Assembly: GCA_029593465.1 (NCBI GenBank)
Contig: JAKTNK010000009.1
Coordinates: forward strand, 23,634 to 87,633
DNA: 64,000 nucleotides
Direction: 5' to 3'
Origin: Streptococcus suis
GTDB taxonomy: Bacteria > Bacillota > Bacilli > Lactobacillales > Streptococcaceae
This document shows, piece after piece, positions 17,864 to 28,030 of the stretch (positions are counted from its first letter, which is position 1; each line of letters opens with the position of its first letter). The translations under genes were made by a program, and so were the position numbers. The notes beneath the pieces were generated by a model. That model was not told the DNA's origin. It worked only from the letters and a program-made list of their open reading frames with translations, and did not search any database.

Positions 17864-18511
17864 ATGACTCCAAACAAAGAAGATTACCTTAAACGCATCT
17901 ATGAATTGGGTGAAGGAACCTCCAAAATCAGCAATAAGGAAATTGCTTCTCAGATGCAAGTTTCTCCCCCCGCTGTGTCGGAAATGCTAAAAAAAATGAT
18001 ACACGAAAACTGGATTGCTAAAGAAAAAAGTAAAGGCTATATCGTCACTGAAAAGGGAATGGCAATCGTATCTAAACTTTATCGCAAACACCGACTGATT
18101 GAGCTCTTTTTAATTAAAGAATTAGGCTATACATCAAAAGATGTCCATGAAGAGGCTGAAATTTTAGAACATAGCGTTTCTGATAAATTTATTGACCGTT
18201 TGGAAAAGAAACTTAAGTTTCCACAATACTGCCCACACGGCGGAACAATTCCACGTAAAGGTGAAATGTTAAGAGAACGCTACACAAACAAACTTTCTGA
18301 CCAGTCAGAATTAGGACAATATTGTCTAAAACGCAGCTATGACCAACCGAATCTGCTCAACTATCTAGAGGATAGTGGCCTGCAACTCTCTGATGTTTTT
18401 GAAATCAATAAAATTGATGACTACACACAAACCATGACCATCACAACAAAAAATACTTCATTGGTACTTCCAAAAATCATCACGAAACAATTATTTGTTG
18501 AAAAATGCTAA
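17864..18511 (+). CDS. mtsR: metal-dependent transcriptional regulator MtsR (DtxR family)
   Basis: 215 residues from MTPNKEDYLK (ATG 17864, AGGAAAG upstream). N-terminal winged helix (about 1-65, with VSPPAVSEMLKKMI as the recognition helix), a dimerisation/metal domain (LYRKHRLIELFL, EEAEILEHSVSD, CPHGGTIPRKGE) and a C-terminal FeoA-like domain. It is clearly related to S. pyogenes MtsR, a Mn/Fe-sensing repressor. Divergent from the metal importer, with a shared dyad operator between them; the adjacent mtnN also matches the S. pyogenes order. Confidence 0.93.
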   Translation: MTPNKEDYLKRIYELGEGTSKISNKEIASQMQVSPPAVSEMLKKMIHENWIAKEKSKGYIVTEKGMAIVSKLYRKHRLIELFLIKELGYTSKDVHEEAEILEHSVSDKFIDRLEKKLKFPQYCPHGGTIPRKGEMLRERYTNKLSDQSELGQYCLKRSYDQPNLLNYLEDSGLQLSDVFEINKIDDYTQTMTITTKNTSLVLPKIITKQLFVEKC

Positions 18512-18516
18512 TACTT

Positions 18517-18550
18517 AAAAAGTCCTTTTTCGAACGAAAAAGGACTTTTT
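18517..18550. terminator. bidirectional terminator between mtsR and mtnN
   Basis: AAAAAGTCCTTTTTCG-AA-CGAAAAAGGACTTTTT: a 16-bp perfect stem with a 2-base loop, in the gap between two convergent genes. Confidence 0.88.
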
Positions 18551-18551
18551 A

Positions 18552-19241
18552 CTATAAGGTCTTCAAAAACGTTATCAACAGTTGTGCTGACTGTCTTCCC
18601 GCTTGGATGATAAATTCATCAAAGGTAATATTAGCATCATGAGCTGCCGTATCACTCATGGCACGAACAACAATAAACGGCTTACCGCAGGCTTGTGCCG
18701 CCTGAGCAATCGCAGCTCCTTCCATTTCCACCGCTAAGACATCTGGAAAATGGCTTTTGATGGCTTCAATATTGTCTTGACCTGCGATAAAACTATCGCC
18801 AGTCGCAATCAGGCCTACCTTGGCATTGATTAAAGCTTGAGACAAGACTCTTTGAAAGACATCTACAAAGGTGTTATCCGCTTCAAAATAAAGTGGCTGC
18901 ATGGACATTTGACCGTAAGCATAACCAAAGGCTGTCAGGTCAACATCGTGATAAGCAAGCCTATCAGCAACCACCACATCCCCAATGTCTAAGCCTTCTG
19001 CAACTGCTCCTGCCGATCCGGTATTGATTAGGGCATCAACTTGGAAATGATCAACTAATATGGCAACAGACATCGCCGACATTACCTTACCGACACCGGA
19101 CTGAACCAGTACCAGATAATGATTGCCAAGATGCCCGGTATAATAGGTATTTCCTAAGACCGTCTCTTCTGACTTATTTTCTAATTTTTCCACTAATAGG
19201 CGCAATTCCTGCTCCATAGCGGCAATAATTCCAATTTTCAT
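18552..19241 (-). CDS. mtnN: 5'-methylthioadenosine/S-adenosylhomocysteine nucleosidase
   Basis: Splits MTA and SAH to adenine and a ribosyl residue, recycling methyl-transfer by-products and producing the precursor of AI-2. IGIIAAMEQELRLL at the start, VQSGVGKVMSA, NTGSAGAV, VEMEGAAIAQAA (substrate glutamates) and RAMSDTA (catalytic Asp) are visible. 229 residues is standard. It is the last gene of the glmU - Nudix - macP - mtnN cluster, with about 10 bases between neighbours. Confidence 0.95.
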   Translation of the reverse strand: MKIGIIAAMEQELRLLVEKLENKSEETVLGNTYYTGHLGNHYLVLVQSGVGKVMSAMSVAILVDHFQVDALINTGSAGAVAEGLDIGDVVVADRLAYHDVDLTAFGYAYGQMSMQPLYFEADNTFVDVFQRVLSQALINAKVGLIATGDSFIAGQDNIEAIKSHFPDVLAVEMEGAAIAQAAQACGKPFIVVRAMSDTAAHDANITFDEFIIQAGRQSAQLLITFLKTL

Positions 19242-19250
19242 AACAACTTT

Positions 19251-19547
19251 CTATAAATAAAAGATGGCGGCCAACAAAAGGGCAAACAAGACCAAAACAA
19301 GGATGAGAATGCGGTTGATTTTGGCTTGAAAGGCATTGCGTTTGGCATTTTCAATACGTCTGCTCTTGATGATGGGGCTAGTCTTTTTAGAAGACCAAAG
19401 CCCTGACTTAGGCGGGAGGGGCGGGACTTCTTCAGCTATCATATCCCGCGTGTCTTGGTCGTCAAACGGCCCATCATAACTACTATCAAAGCGCTCCCCC
19501 CGATTGGCACGTTCTATGATATCATCTGTTAATAACGGTTTTCCCAT
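19251..19547 (-). CDS. macP: MacP-like PBP2a activator, membrane-anchored
   Basis: 98 residues: a cytoplasmic head (MGKPLLTDDIIERANRGERFD), a polar middle, a basic stretch (KSRRIENAKRNAFQAKINR) and one C-terminal membrane helix (about 79-97). This layout and the sequence match pneumococcal MacP, which activates the peptidoglycan synthase PBP2a and is phosphorylated by the Ser/Thr kinase StkP. The order glmU - Nudix - macP - mtnN is as in S. pneumoniae. A candidate phospho-threonine is in DDQDTRD (about residue 33). The kinase stk is in this same window. Confidence 0.8.
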   Translation of the reverse strand: MGKPLLTDDIIERANRGERFDSSYDGPFDDQDTRDMIAEEVPPLPPKSGLWSSKKTSPIIKSRRIENAKRNAFQAKINRILILVLVLFALLLAAIFYL

Positions 19548-19550
19548 AGT

Positions 19551-20102
19551 TTATTGTTTCCCTATATGAAGGGCATAATATTGCAAGGCAATAATCGTTT
19601 TGGCATCCTCAATATCCCCAGAGGCTACTAAATCCATGCACTCTTCATAGCTTAATTCTAAAATCTCAAGAACTTCATCGTCATCTTGGGGGAGTGGATT
19701 AGGCACTTTTTTCAGATGTTGAGCCAAGTACAGTTTGATTTTTTCATTGCAAAATCCAATCGCAGTGTAAAATTCGTATAAAAACTCTAGCTCACCGACA
19801 TAACCTGTTTCTTCTTCCAACTCACGCGCTGCTGCCTCGCGTTCAGCACCAGCTTCACCAACTTCTAGCTTCCCAGCTGGAATCTCATAAGACACTTTTT
19901 CAATCGCCTTACGATACTGTTTCACTAAGATAATCTTGTCTTCCGGTGTTACTGCAAGAGTCGCAACAGCTCCTTTATGGAAAATCAATTCACGTTTAGA
20001 TTCTCCCAAACCATTTGGCAAAGCGACATCATCTACCGCCACAGTAAAAATTTGCCCCTCAAAAATAATCTCACGCTTTAGGGTTTTTTCTTCAAAATCC
20101 AT
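19551..20102 (-). CDS. nudF: ADP-ribose pyrophosphatase (Nudix)
   Basis: Hydrolyses ADP-ribose and related sugar nucleotides to AMP and sugar phosphate. The Nudix box reads GKLEVGEAGAEREAAARELEEETGY, with the catalytic glutamates RELxEExG. The N-terminal part (EEKTLKREIIFEGQIFTV) and the C-terminal motif are typical of the ADP-ribose pyrophosphatase subfamily. Lies between glmU and macP in the same transcription unit. Confidence 0.92.
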   Translation of the reverse strand: MDFEEKTLKREIIFEGQIFTVAVDDVALPNGLGESKRELIFHKGAVATLAVTPEDKIILVKQYRKAIEKVSYEIPAGKLEVGEAGAEREAAARELEEETGYVGELEFLYEFYTAIGFCNEKIKLYLAQHLKKVPNPLPQDDDEVLEILELSYEECMDLVASGDIEDAKTIIALQYYALHIGKQ

Positions 20103-20127
20103 ACTGCCTCCTAACGATATGTCCTCA

Positions 20128-21513
<1,386 letters not shown>

Positions 21514-21524
21514 TCATTCTTATC

Positions 21525-21538
21525 AGACCAATCGGTCT
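21525..21538. promoter_or_regulatory. palindrome in the glmU leader
   Basis: AGACC-AATC-GGTCT: an inverted repeat between the glmU -10 and its start codon, of the size and type bound by TetR-family repressors. It lies in the 5' untranslated region, 17 bases before the ATG. Confidence 0.35.
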
Positions 21539-21592
21539 AATAGCCTTTCATCCATACTTTAAACGTTATTATTATAGCATAATTAAGGCATA

Positions 21593-21618
21593 TAAAAAAG
21601 CCAAGCTACTGGAGCTTG
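21593..21618 (-). terminator. terminator of the Gfo/Idh oxidoreductase gene
   Basis: Minus strand: CAAGCT, a 5-base loop, AGCTTG, then GCTTTTTTA. Lies 60 bases after the stop codon and before the glmU promoter. Confidence 0.7.
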
Positions 21619-21678
21619 ACGGAAATAAAGCCTGTTCGTTAACTTCTCATTTTGAGTGGGACACACTTTAACATCAGA

Positions 21679-22644
21679 CTAGGTCATGCTAGCGGCTGCC
21701 GCCTCTAAGACCGACATGACTACTAAGCTATGTTCCAAGGCTTTTTGAGCTTGCTCTTTTTGATTCTCTGAGATTATGGTCTCAAAAGCAACAAATTCAG
21801 CATACATGCGGTGGTGAGGACTGTTGTGATTCGACCTTTGTGCTTCTTTCCCCTTAAGCGTCAGCATGACTTCTGGCATGGTATTGGTGGCGCCTAAGAT
21901 GGCGATAGAACCTTTAGTGCCTTGGATGGTTGATTGAATCTGAGCGCTACAATCCTTGGCACCAATACAGACTGCCTTAAAGGTTCCATAATCAAGAAGC
22001 AGAACGCCTGATGTATCGACACCTCTCTCCATATTGGGCAGATAGTCAACGCTCTCTGGTTTTCCAAAAAGGCCAACAACAAAATGAATATTATAAATGT
22101 TGAGATCTCGAAGGGCACCGCCTCCCATTTGAGGATTAAAGGCAGGTAGTATCTCCCCGCGTTTAAAGGCATCGTAGCGCGAACTGTACTGAGAGTAATT
22201 GCAGTTAACAATCTTGATATCACCCAGCTCCACCAATTGCTCTTTGATAAAAGCATTGTTGCCCAAGTACTGGTTGGTAATCGCTTCGAGTAAAAAGAGG
22301 CCTCTGTCATTAGCAATCGTCACCAAATCTTCCAATTCCGACAAGCTCAGTGTAAACGGCTTTTCACAAATGACATGCTTGCCTGCTTCTAGGGCTTTTT
22401 TAGCATAGTCATAATGCAAATGATTTGGCAAACCCACATAAACCGTATCGACCTCTGGATTACGTAAAATCGCCTCATAATCGCTGGTTGCTTGTGGCAC
22501 CTCGTAAGTAGCTGCTAGACGCCTTGCTAACTCAATCGAGCGGGACGTTGATAAGATAGCTTTTAACGCAATGCCCGAAATCTCTTGTAAGACAGGAAGA
22601 ACTTCTTGTACAATCATTCCTGTTCCTAGTAACGCTAGTTTCAT
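21679..22644 (-). CDS. Gfo/Idh/MocA-family oxidoreductase
   Basis: A 321-residue NAD(P)-dependent sugar or cyclitol dehydrogenase-like protein. Rossmann start LALLGTGMIVQEVLPVL; the EKPFTL catalytic motif (HVICEKPFTLSLSEL); GGGALRDLNIYNIHFVVGLFG. Substrate unknown. It is a stand-alone gene with its own terminator; the ASCH gene upstream on the same strand may be separate (60-base gap). Related streptococcal genes are listed as 'oxidoreductase'. Confidence 0.8.
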   Translation of the reverse strand: MKLALLGTGMIVQEVLPVLQEISGIALKAILSTSRSIELARRLAATYEVPQATSDYEAILRNPEVDTVYVGLPNHLHYDYAKKALEAGKHVICEKPFTLSLSELEDLVTIANDRGLFLLEAITNQYLGNNAFIKEQLVELGDIKIVNCNYSQYSSRYDAFKRGEILPAFNPQMGGGALRDLNIYNIHFVVGLFGKPESVDYLPNMERGVDTSGVLLLDYGTFKAVCIGAKDCSAQIQSTIQGTKGSIAILGATNTMPEVMLTLKGKEAQRSNHNSPHHRMYAEFVAFETIISENQKEQAQKALEHSLVVMSVLEAAAASMT

Positions 22645-22704
22645 ACCATATCACCTCTTTATTATTAATCACTGACCACCCAGTCATGCTATCGAATCGC
22701 CCAA

Positions 22705-23160
22705 CTAAGTCAAATCAGCCTTTTGAGCTACCGGATAGACGACCACAAATTCCTCCAAAACCACCTGGCTCTTCTCTGTAAAGGTAAGACCAGCCTCCTC
22801 AAACCAGTCAGAGAAAAGGGACTTATGCACCTGTCTCCAATAAGAGAGACTCCGATTCCCTTCTCCTTCCTTAAAGGCATGACTAGCTGAAACCTCAGCA
22901 AAAGGGACGATGGAGACTTTGGTGATTTGGATAATGCAAATAGCTTCTTTTTGACCATCAAGAATCACATCATAGCTACCAACCTCTGGCAAGGGCTCTC
23001 CTTGATACAGGTCATAAGCAGAAGCCGTTGCTGTCTTCGTTCCTTCCAACACCAACTGGGCTAGCAAATCTGCTTGAGCACCAAAAGCCCATGCATCTAC
23101 CTCATCACCAATATTAGGGTTGATTTGCTGATATTCTTGCCACATCTCTAAAGCTTTCAT
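22705..23160 (-). CDS. ASCH-domain protein
   Basis: 151 residues from MKALEMWQEYQQINP (ATG 23160; GGAG about 7 bases upstream). It has the ASCH signature: WAFGAQADLLAQLVLEGTKTATASAYDLY then GSYDVILDGQKEAICIIQITKVSIVPFAEV and ASHAFKEGEGNRSLSYWRQVHKSLF. ASCH proteins bind RNA or modified nucleosides, and some cleave N4-acetylcytidine; activity here is not proved. Single gene flanked by gaps of 60 and about 256 bases. Confidence 0.85.
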   Translation of the reverse strand: MKALEMWQEYQQINPNIGDEVDAWAFGAQADLLAQLVLEGTKTATASAYDLYQGEPLPEVGSYDVILDGQKEAICIIQITKVSIVPFAEVSASHAFKEGEGNRSLSYWRQVHKSLFSDWFEEAGLTFTEKSQVVLEEFVVVYPVAQKADLT

Positions 23161-23416
23161 TATTAACTCCAATCGTTATCACATAAGTTGCTTGCTTAAA
23201 CAACCAATACTTTCGCAACCTCGTTAGTTATTCCAAAACAAACATCTTATCGTTTCAGTCAAAAGACCTCTGATCAAGATAATCATATCACACCCTGCCT
23301 AGTTCAATCCAGACTATCTAAGAACAAGTAAGCAAAGTCAGGGACTGAAACATAGACTAGCAATAATAAAACAGGTAACAGTCTAGTCTTGGCCAATCCT
23401 AGTAAAACACTTTCAA
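23161..23416. other. no gene seen
   Basis: 256 bases between the ASCH gene and the SDR gene. No ORF, no strong terminator and no clear promoter could be picked out by eye. Some short repeats only. Confidence 0.4.
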
Positions 23417-24118
23417 TCATTTCAAACTCCAGCCACCGTCCATTTTAACAATTTCGCCCTGCATGGAAGACAGTTTGCCTGAAGCTAGCATGAGGGTCAG
23501 CTCAGCAATTTCGTCTGGTTCTGTCCAACGTCCAATGGGCGTTTCATTGGCCACCCATTCTGCCAAACCTCCAGGTTCAAAATCAGCCTTAGTCATGGCG
23601 GTCTTGACAGCTCCTGGTGCGATACCAAACACCTGAACCCCTGATTTGGCATAATCCAAGGCCAGTTGTTTGGTAAAGCCAGCTAACGCATGCTTGCTGG
23701 CAGTATAGGCTGCACCACCACCACCGGCCAAAAAACTGGCAATCGAACACATGTTGATAATAATCCCTGACTGTCTGTTGACCATATTAGAGAGGTAATG
23801 GCGGGTTAGCTTGACTGTTGCCCCAAAATTGGTTGCCCATACGGTTTGGAAATCTTCTTCCGAAATCTCAAGAAGAGGTTTATAGTCATCTAGGATGCCT
23901 GCTGTGTTGCATAAGATGTCAACCTCGGCTACTTGTTCGTAAAGCGCAGCTAAATGTCCTGTCAAATCCATTTGGAAAAATCGGAAGTTGGGATTCGACA
24001 AGTCTGGCTCTGCTGACTTGTCGACCCCATAAACCGCGTAGCCATTTCTCAAAAAAAGGCGGGCTTGAGCCAGTCCAATCCCCGAGGAAACGCCTGTAAT
24101 CAGCACACGCTTAGTCAT
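23417..24118 (-). CDS. SDR-family oxidoreductase
   Basis: A short-chain dehydrogenase/reductase of about 233 residues: NAD(P) motif TGVSSGIGLAQ, LCNTAG, the catalytic triad Ser in INMCSIASF followed by Tyr and Lys in YTASKHAL, and an APGAVKTAMT segment. Resembles 3-oxoacyl-ACP reductases but the substrate is not known. The ATG at 24118 overlaps the end of the DUF2829 gene, so translation is probably coupled; the pair looks like an operon. Confidence 0.85.
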   Translation of the reverse strand: MTKRVLITGVSSGIGLAQARLFLRNGYAVYGVDKSAEPDLSNPNFRFFQMDLTGHLAALYEQVAEVDILCNTAGILDDYKPLLEISEEDFQTVWATNFGATVKLTRHYLSNMVNRQSGIIINMCSIASFLAGGGGAAYTASKHALAGFTKQLALDYAKSGVQVFGIAPGAVKTAMTKADFEPGGLAEWVANETPIGRWTEPDEIAELTLMLASGKLSSMQGEIVKMDGGWSLK

Positions 24119-24347
24119 CAACCGCTACCCAGTCAGTAGCCAACACATCACAAGGTGTTGGTGACCACATGGAAAAGCCCTCGCCTTCACCACTGACATT
24201 GATGAGGAAATAAGGGGTGACTTCTAGTGTTTTCCCATCAACCACAAGCTGATCAAACAGCTGAATGTAGTTTTCAGCTCCTCCCCAGCCCTCACGCACG
24301 TATTTTTTCTTAGCTTTTAAACCTGGTAAAATGTCTTCAAATGTCAT
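24111..24347 (-). CDS. DUF2829 (Tad2-like) protein
   Basis: A 78-residue protein with the DUF2829 pattern: MTFEDILPGLKAKKKYVREGWGGAENYIQL near the start (the F-x-x-A/G-L-x-x-L-K-x-x-x-x-x-x-R-x-x-W type core) and SMWSPTPCDVLATDWVAV at the end (the W-x-P-(S/T)-x-x-D-x-L-A-x-D-W motif). This family includes the Thoeris anti-defence protein Tad2, which sequesters cyclic ADP-ribose signals. Whether this chromosomal copy does so is not known. It is linked to an SDR gene, with no phage genes nearby. Confidence 0.75.
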   Translation of the reverse strand: MTFEDILPGLKAKKKYVREGWGGAENYIQLFDQLVVDGKTLEVTPYFLINVSGEGEGFSMWSPTPCDVLATDWVAVDD

Positions 24348-24538
24348 GGTTGTTCTAATCGTTATGGTAGCTAGGATGCCCTGCTATCATAGCGCCTTTC
24401 TGTCATTATTTTTTTTGGGGGGTTAACCCTTATTCTAAGTATCGGATTGGTCAAGCGATGAAAATGGCTCACCAACTCTGTTTATATCAAAATCCGGTTG
24501 AAACTCGCCACCTTAGCTCACATGCCAACTATTAAGCA

Positions 24539-25894
24539 TTACTTGCGAACCAACTTGACGACAGCCTCGGTCCTTGCGGTATGGGGAAACATATCCACAC
24601 TTTGAATATAGGCCACATCATATACTTTGGTTAGTTGCACCAAGTCACGCGCCAAGGTTGAAACGTTACAGGAGACGTAAACCATTTTTTTCGGTTGGTA
24701 CTTGACGATGGTTTTAAGAAGTGCATTATCTAGGCCGGTTCTCGGTGGGTCAACAACAAGGGCATCTGCACGGTACCCTTCCTGGTACCATCTGGGAATA
24801 ATATCTTCTGCTTTTCCTGCTTCGTAGTAGGTATTGTCATAGCCCATGCGACGGGCATTTTCCTTGGCATCTTCGATAGCTTCTGGAATGATATCCATAC
24901 CGCGAACGCTCTTCACTTTTTTAGCAAAAGCAAAGCCAATGGTCCCAACTCCACAATAAGCATCAATCAACTGGTCTTCGGAACTCACATCAAGGGCTTT
25001 AACTGCCTCTGCATAAAGCACTTCTGTTTGAGCTGGATTGAGTTGATAGAAAGCCCGTGGAGATAGTTGAAAACTGTAGTCTAGCACACTCTCCTCGATA
25101 GCATCCTGCCCCCAAAGAATCTCCGTTTCTGGACCGTAAATCTCACTTGACTTTGAAGTGTTGAGATTAAATGCCACTGTTTTTATTTGCGGGAAAAGTT
25201 CCGTTAATTCTCGGATAACCTTTATCAACGTAACCCACTTGCTAGCGATAAAAATCACTTGAACCTGCTCGCTCGCTTCTGCCTTACGCACCATAACTGT
25301 CCGAACCCCTTGAACCTTACGCTCATTATAGATGGGGACTTTGTGTTTGTCCAAAAGATGCGTAATCTTGTTGATAATAGCTTGAGTCAGCTCGTCTTGC
25401 ACCAGACAGTCTTCCAGAGAGACCAACCGGTGACTGCCTTCAGAGTAAAGACCAGCCTTGACCGAGCCACCGAATGAGCGGGTTTGAAATTGCAACTTAG
25501 CACGGTAATGCTGTGGGGTATCCATCCCTAAGGTCGGACGAATCTCATAGTGCTCAAAACCTGCGGGCTTAAATTTTTTCAGAGCTTGCTTGAGTAAATC
25601 AACCTTAAAATCAAGCTGCTTGTCATAACGAAGATGCATGATTTGACAACCACCACAAGCGTCATAAATGGAGCATTCGGGAATCACACGAAATTTCGAT
25701 TTCTTCGTAATGCTTAAGAGCCTGGCTTCTACAAAGTTACGTTTGACAGCCGTCACCTGACAAAAGACTTCCTCACCCTTAAGAGCCCCACGAACAAAGA
25801 CAAGGGTTTTCTTATAAAAGCCGATTCCTTCGCCGTTGATTCCCATACGCTTGATTTTCAAAGGAATCCGTTGTTTTAGTTGTAAATGTGACAT
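24539..25894 (-). CDS. rlmD: 23S rRNA (uracil-5-)-methyltransferase RlmD/RumA family
   Basis: A TRAM domain N-terminus ([23 protein letters not shown]), a cysteine cluster that may bind an Fe-S cluster ([15 protein letters not shown]), then an SAM-dependent methyltransferase domain: [14 protein letters not shown], and the nucleophile-containing [11 protein letters not shown] and [14 protein letters not shown] (Cys attacks uracil C6). 451 residues. Gram-positive homologues methylate U747 and U1939 of 23S rRNA. Divergent from recX. Confidence 0.9.
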   Translation of the reverse strand: MSHLQLKQRIPLKIKRMGINGEGIGFYKKTLVFVRGALKGEEVFCQVTAVKRNFVEARLLSITKKSKFRVIPECSIYDACGGCQIMHLRYDKQLDFKVDLLKQALKKFKPAGFEHYEIRPTLGMDTPQHYRAKLQFQTRSFGGSVKAGLYSEGSHRLVSLEDCLVQDELTQAIINKITHLLDKHKVPIYNERKVQGVRTVMVRKAEASEQVQVIFIASKWVTLIKVIRELTELFPQIKTVAFNLNTSKSSEIYGPETEILWGQDAIEESVLDYSFQLSPRAFYQLNPAQTEVLYAEAVKALDVSSEDQLIDAYCGVGTIGFAFAKKVKSVRGMDIIPEAIEDAKENARRMGYDNTYYEAGKAEDIIPRWYQEGYRADALVVDPPRTGLDNALLKTIVKYQPKKMVYVSCNVSTLARDLVQLTKVYDVAYIQSVDMFPHTARTEAVVKLVRK

Positions 25895-26015
25895 GACTTA
25901 CAGTTTATTCCCTCCTTTGTTCAACCATTCAATCATATGCTAACAAACAAGTCCTGGATATGACTGTCCTCCACGGCTACAATTATGGAAATTAATGGTT
26001 GCATTAGACACCTCG

Positions 26016-26044
26016 TGCTATAATAAACTAAGACTATTATAGCA
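26016..26044. promoter_or_regulatory. face-to-face extended -10 elements between rlmD and recX
   Basis: TGCTATAATA at 26016-26025 on the plus strand and the same sequence on the minus strand at 26035-26044 form a perfect 10-bp inverted repeat with a 9-base spacer. Both contain a TGCTATAAT extended -10. The plus-strand copy suits recX, the minus-strand copy suits rlmD, and their start sites would lie almost on top of one another. Confidence 0.55.
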
Positions 26045-26069
26045 TAAAAATCACAAGTAGGAGAAGGCT

Positions 26070-26846
26070 ATGAAAATCACCAAAATCGAAAAGAAAAAGC
26101 GCCTCTACCTCTTAGAGGTGGATGAGACTGAAAGACTTTACATCACTGAAGATACCATTGTCCGTTTTATGTTGACCAAGGGCATGTCTATCTCTGAACA
26201 AGAACTCAAGGACATACGTCGGTTTGCTCAGTTTTCATATGGTAAAAACCTAGCCCTTTATTTCATTTCTTTTAAACAGCGTACGGAAAAAGAAGTGAGA
26301 GATTACCTGTATAAACATGACATCGACTCAGCCATCATTCCCCAAATCGTGGATAGTCTTAAAGCTGATAAGTGGATTGATGATCAGCAGTTCGTCATCA
26401 CGACGGTTGAACAAAATCTCTCTAGCGGTGACAAGGGAGCTTTTGTCATCAGGCAAAAACTCATGCAAAAAGGCATTGCCAGTGCTACGATTGATAGCGT
26501 CTTAGCTGACTATGACTTTACCGAGGTCGCTGAGCGTATCGCCAAGAAACTCTTACGCAAGTATGATGGTAAGCTAGCTTTCAAAGCTCTTAACAATAAG
26601 CTCAATCAAAGCCTGACCAACAAGGGATTTTCCTACCAAGAAGCAAAAACAGCTATTGAAAACCTCGATTTAGAGAAAGATGACGAAACCGAAGAAGAAC
26701 TCATCTACCAAGAATTGGACAAGCAATACCGAAAATACAGCCGAAAGTACGATGGCTATGACCTAAAGCAACGCTTAACCCAAGCTCTAGCACGAAAAGG
26801 GTATGATTTTGATGCTATTCGTTCAGCTTTAAGAGACTACCTCTAA
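26070..26846 (+). CDS. recX: recombination regulator RecX
   Basis: 258 residues made of helical repeats (RecX motifs around [19 protein letters not shown] and [21 protein letters not shown]). RecX limits RecA filament activity and so tunes homologous recombination. Gram-positive RecX proteins are longer than the E. coli one, which fits this length. AGGAGAAGG-type Shine-Dalgarno (TAGGAGAAGGCT) before the ATG. In S. pyogenes-group genomes recX and rlmD are divergent neighbours, as here. Confidence 0.92.
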   Translation: MKITKIEKKKRLYLLEVDETERLYITEDTIVRFMLTKGMSISEQELKDIRRFAQFSYGKNLALYFISFKQRTEKEVRDYLYKHDIDSAIIPQIVDSLKADKWIDDQQFVITTVEQNLSSGDKGAFVIRQKLMQKGIASATIDSVLADYDFTEVAERIAKKLLRKYDGKLAFKALNNKLNQSLTNKGFSYQEAKTAIENLDLEKDDETEEELIYQELDKQYRKYSRKYDGYDLKQRLTQALARKGYDFDAIRSALRDYL

Positions 26847-26926
26847 ACTCAACTAACCTTAAGTGCTTTTTCTGAAAAATTATGATAAACTAATAGGGAC
26901 AACGAAATTGTAGAAAGATGATTGCC

Positions 26927-27460
26927 ATGAAATTACCAAAAGAAGGCGACTTTATTACAATTCAAAGTTATAAACATGATGGTAGTTTGCACCGCACTTG
27001 GCGTGATACTATGGTACTCAAAACAACGGAAAATACAATTATTGGCGTTAACGACCACACACTCGTGACAGAGCATGACGGCCGTCGTTGGGTCACCCGT
27101 GAACCAGCTATTGTCTATTTCCATAAAAAATATTGGTTTAATATCATCGCGATGATTAGAGATAACGGTGTCTCCTATTATTGTAACCTCGCTAGTCCCT
27201 ATGTCATGGATCAAGAAGCCCTCAAGTATATTGACTATGATTTGGACGTCAAAGTCTTTGTCGATGGCGAAAAGAAACTCTTGGATGTGGATGAATATGA
27301 GACACATAAGCGAGAAATGCATTATTCAACTGATATTGATTTTATTCTTAAAGAAAATGTCAAAATCCTAGTGGATTGGATTAACAACCATAAGGGACCA
27401 TTTTCACAGGCTTACGTCAATATTTGGTACAAACGCTATCTGGAACTTAAGAAGCGATAA
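26927..27460 (+). CDS. ntdP: nucleoside tri-/diphosphate phosphatase NtdP (DUF402)
   Basis: 177 residues from [22 protein letters not shown]402 core: [21 protein letters not shown], then [21 protein letters not shown] and [12 protein letters not shown] with [10 protein letters not shown]. Members hydrolyse nucleoside tri- and diphosphates. I take the ATG at 26927, matching the close S. pyogenes homologue; an upstream ATG at 26918 would add three residues. Its own hairpin terminator follows. Confidence 0.88.
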   Translation: MKLPKEGDFITIQSYKHDGSLHRTWRDTMVLKTTENTIIGVNDHTLVTEHDGRRWVTREPAIVYFHKKYWFNIIAMIRDNGVSYYCNLASPYVMDQEALKYIDYDLDVKVFVDGEKKLLDVDEYETHKREMHYSTDIDFILKENVKILVDWINNHKGPFSQAYVNIWYKRYLELKKR

Positions 27461-27471
27461 AGTTGCCTCAT

Positions 27472-27499
27472 AAGAGCTGGAGAGCGATCTTCAGCTCTT
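27472..27499 (+). terminator. terminator after ntdP
   Basis: AAGAGCTG / CAGCTCTT, 8-bp stem with a 12-base loop, followed by TCATTTTCC. Confidence 0.65.
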
Positions 27500-27545
27500 T
27501 CATTTTCCAACACCTGCAACCATTTACAAGAAGGAGAACGTCCCT

Positions 27546-27860
27546 ATGGCATTTGAAATCACCAAAGCCCGCTACGCTAGCTTTGGCGTAGCCACTAGCC
27601 TTCCCAACGAGTTAATCGATACCTTTTGGGATATTTTAGACAATTACTTAAAAACAGTTGTGCCTTTAGATACTGTCTTAATCTTCAAACTGTCCAAAAG
27701 GCGTCAAGGCATGACCTACGAGTACCACGATGCCAAGCGACAACTCATGATTGCCTTTGATTACAATTACCCATTTGACCCATTTTTCCCCGAAACCGTC
27801 TATATGATTGATAACAGGGGCAGACAGACTCTCCTCCTAGCCCACGAGCTTACTCTATAG
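27546..27860 (+). CDS. DUF960 protein
   Basis: 104 residues: MAFEITKARYASFGVATSLPNELIDTFWDILDNYLKTV, then FKLSKRRQGMTYEYHDAK and VYMIDNRGRQTLLLAHEL. This matches the DUF960 family, found in Streptococcus and other Firmicutes; function unknown. Good Shine-Dalgarno (AGAAGGAGAACG) upstream. Confidence 0.8.
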   Translation: MAFEITKARYASFGVATSLPNELIDTFWDILDNYLKTVVPLDTVLIFKLSKRRQGMTYEYHDAKRQLMIAFDYNYPFDPFFPETVYMIDNRGRQTLLLAHELTL

Positions 27861-28000
27861 TTCCATCTTCCCCACTACCGATACCTCCCACTCCGACCAT
27901 TAGCGTTTGGAGTGTTTTTATGATTGGGCTGAATGACAAACTATCCTAAGCAGTGCAAACCGTTGTACGGAGACTTAGGCAGCTTGGAAAGATGTTCAAC

Positions 28001-28030
28001 AAAAAAGAAGACTCCTCAGTCTTCTTTTTT
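28001..28030. terminator. bidirectional terminator
   Basis: AAAAAAGAAGACT-CCTC-AGTCTTCTTTTTT, 13-bp stem overlapping the last bases of the S1-domain gene. A second weaker hairpin with CACTCC/GGAGTG followed by TTTTT lies near 27888-27918, downstream of the DUF960 gene. Confidence 0.8.
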
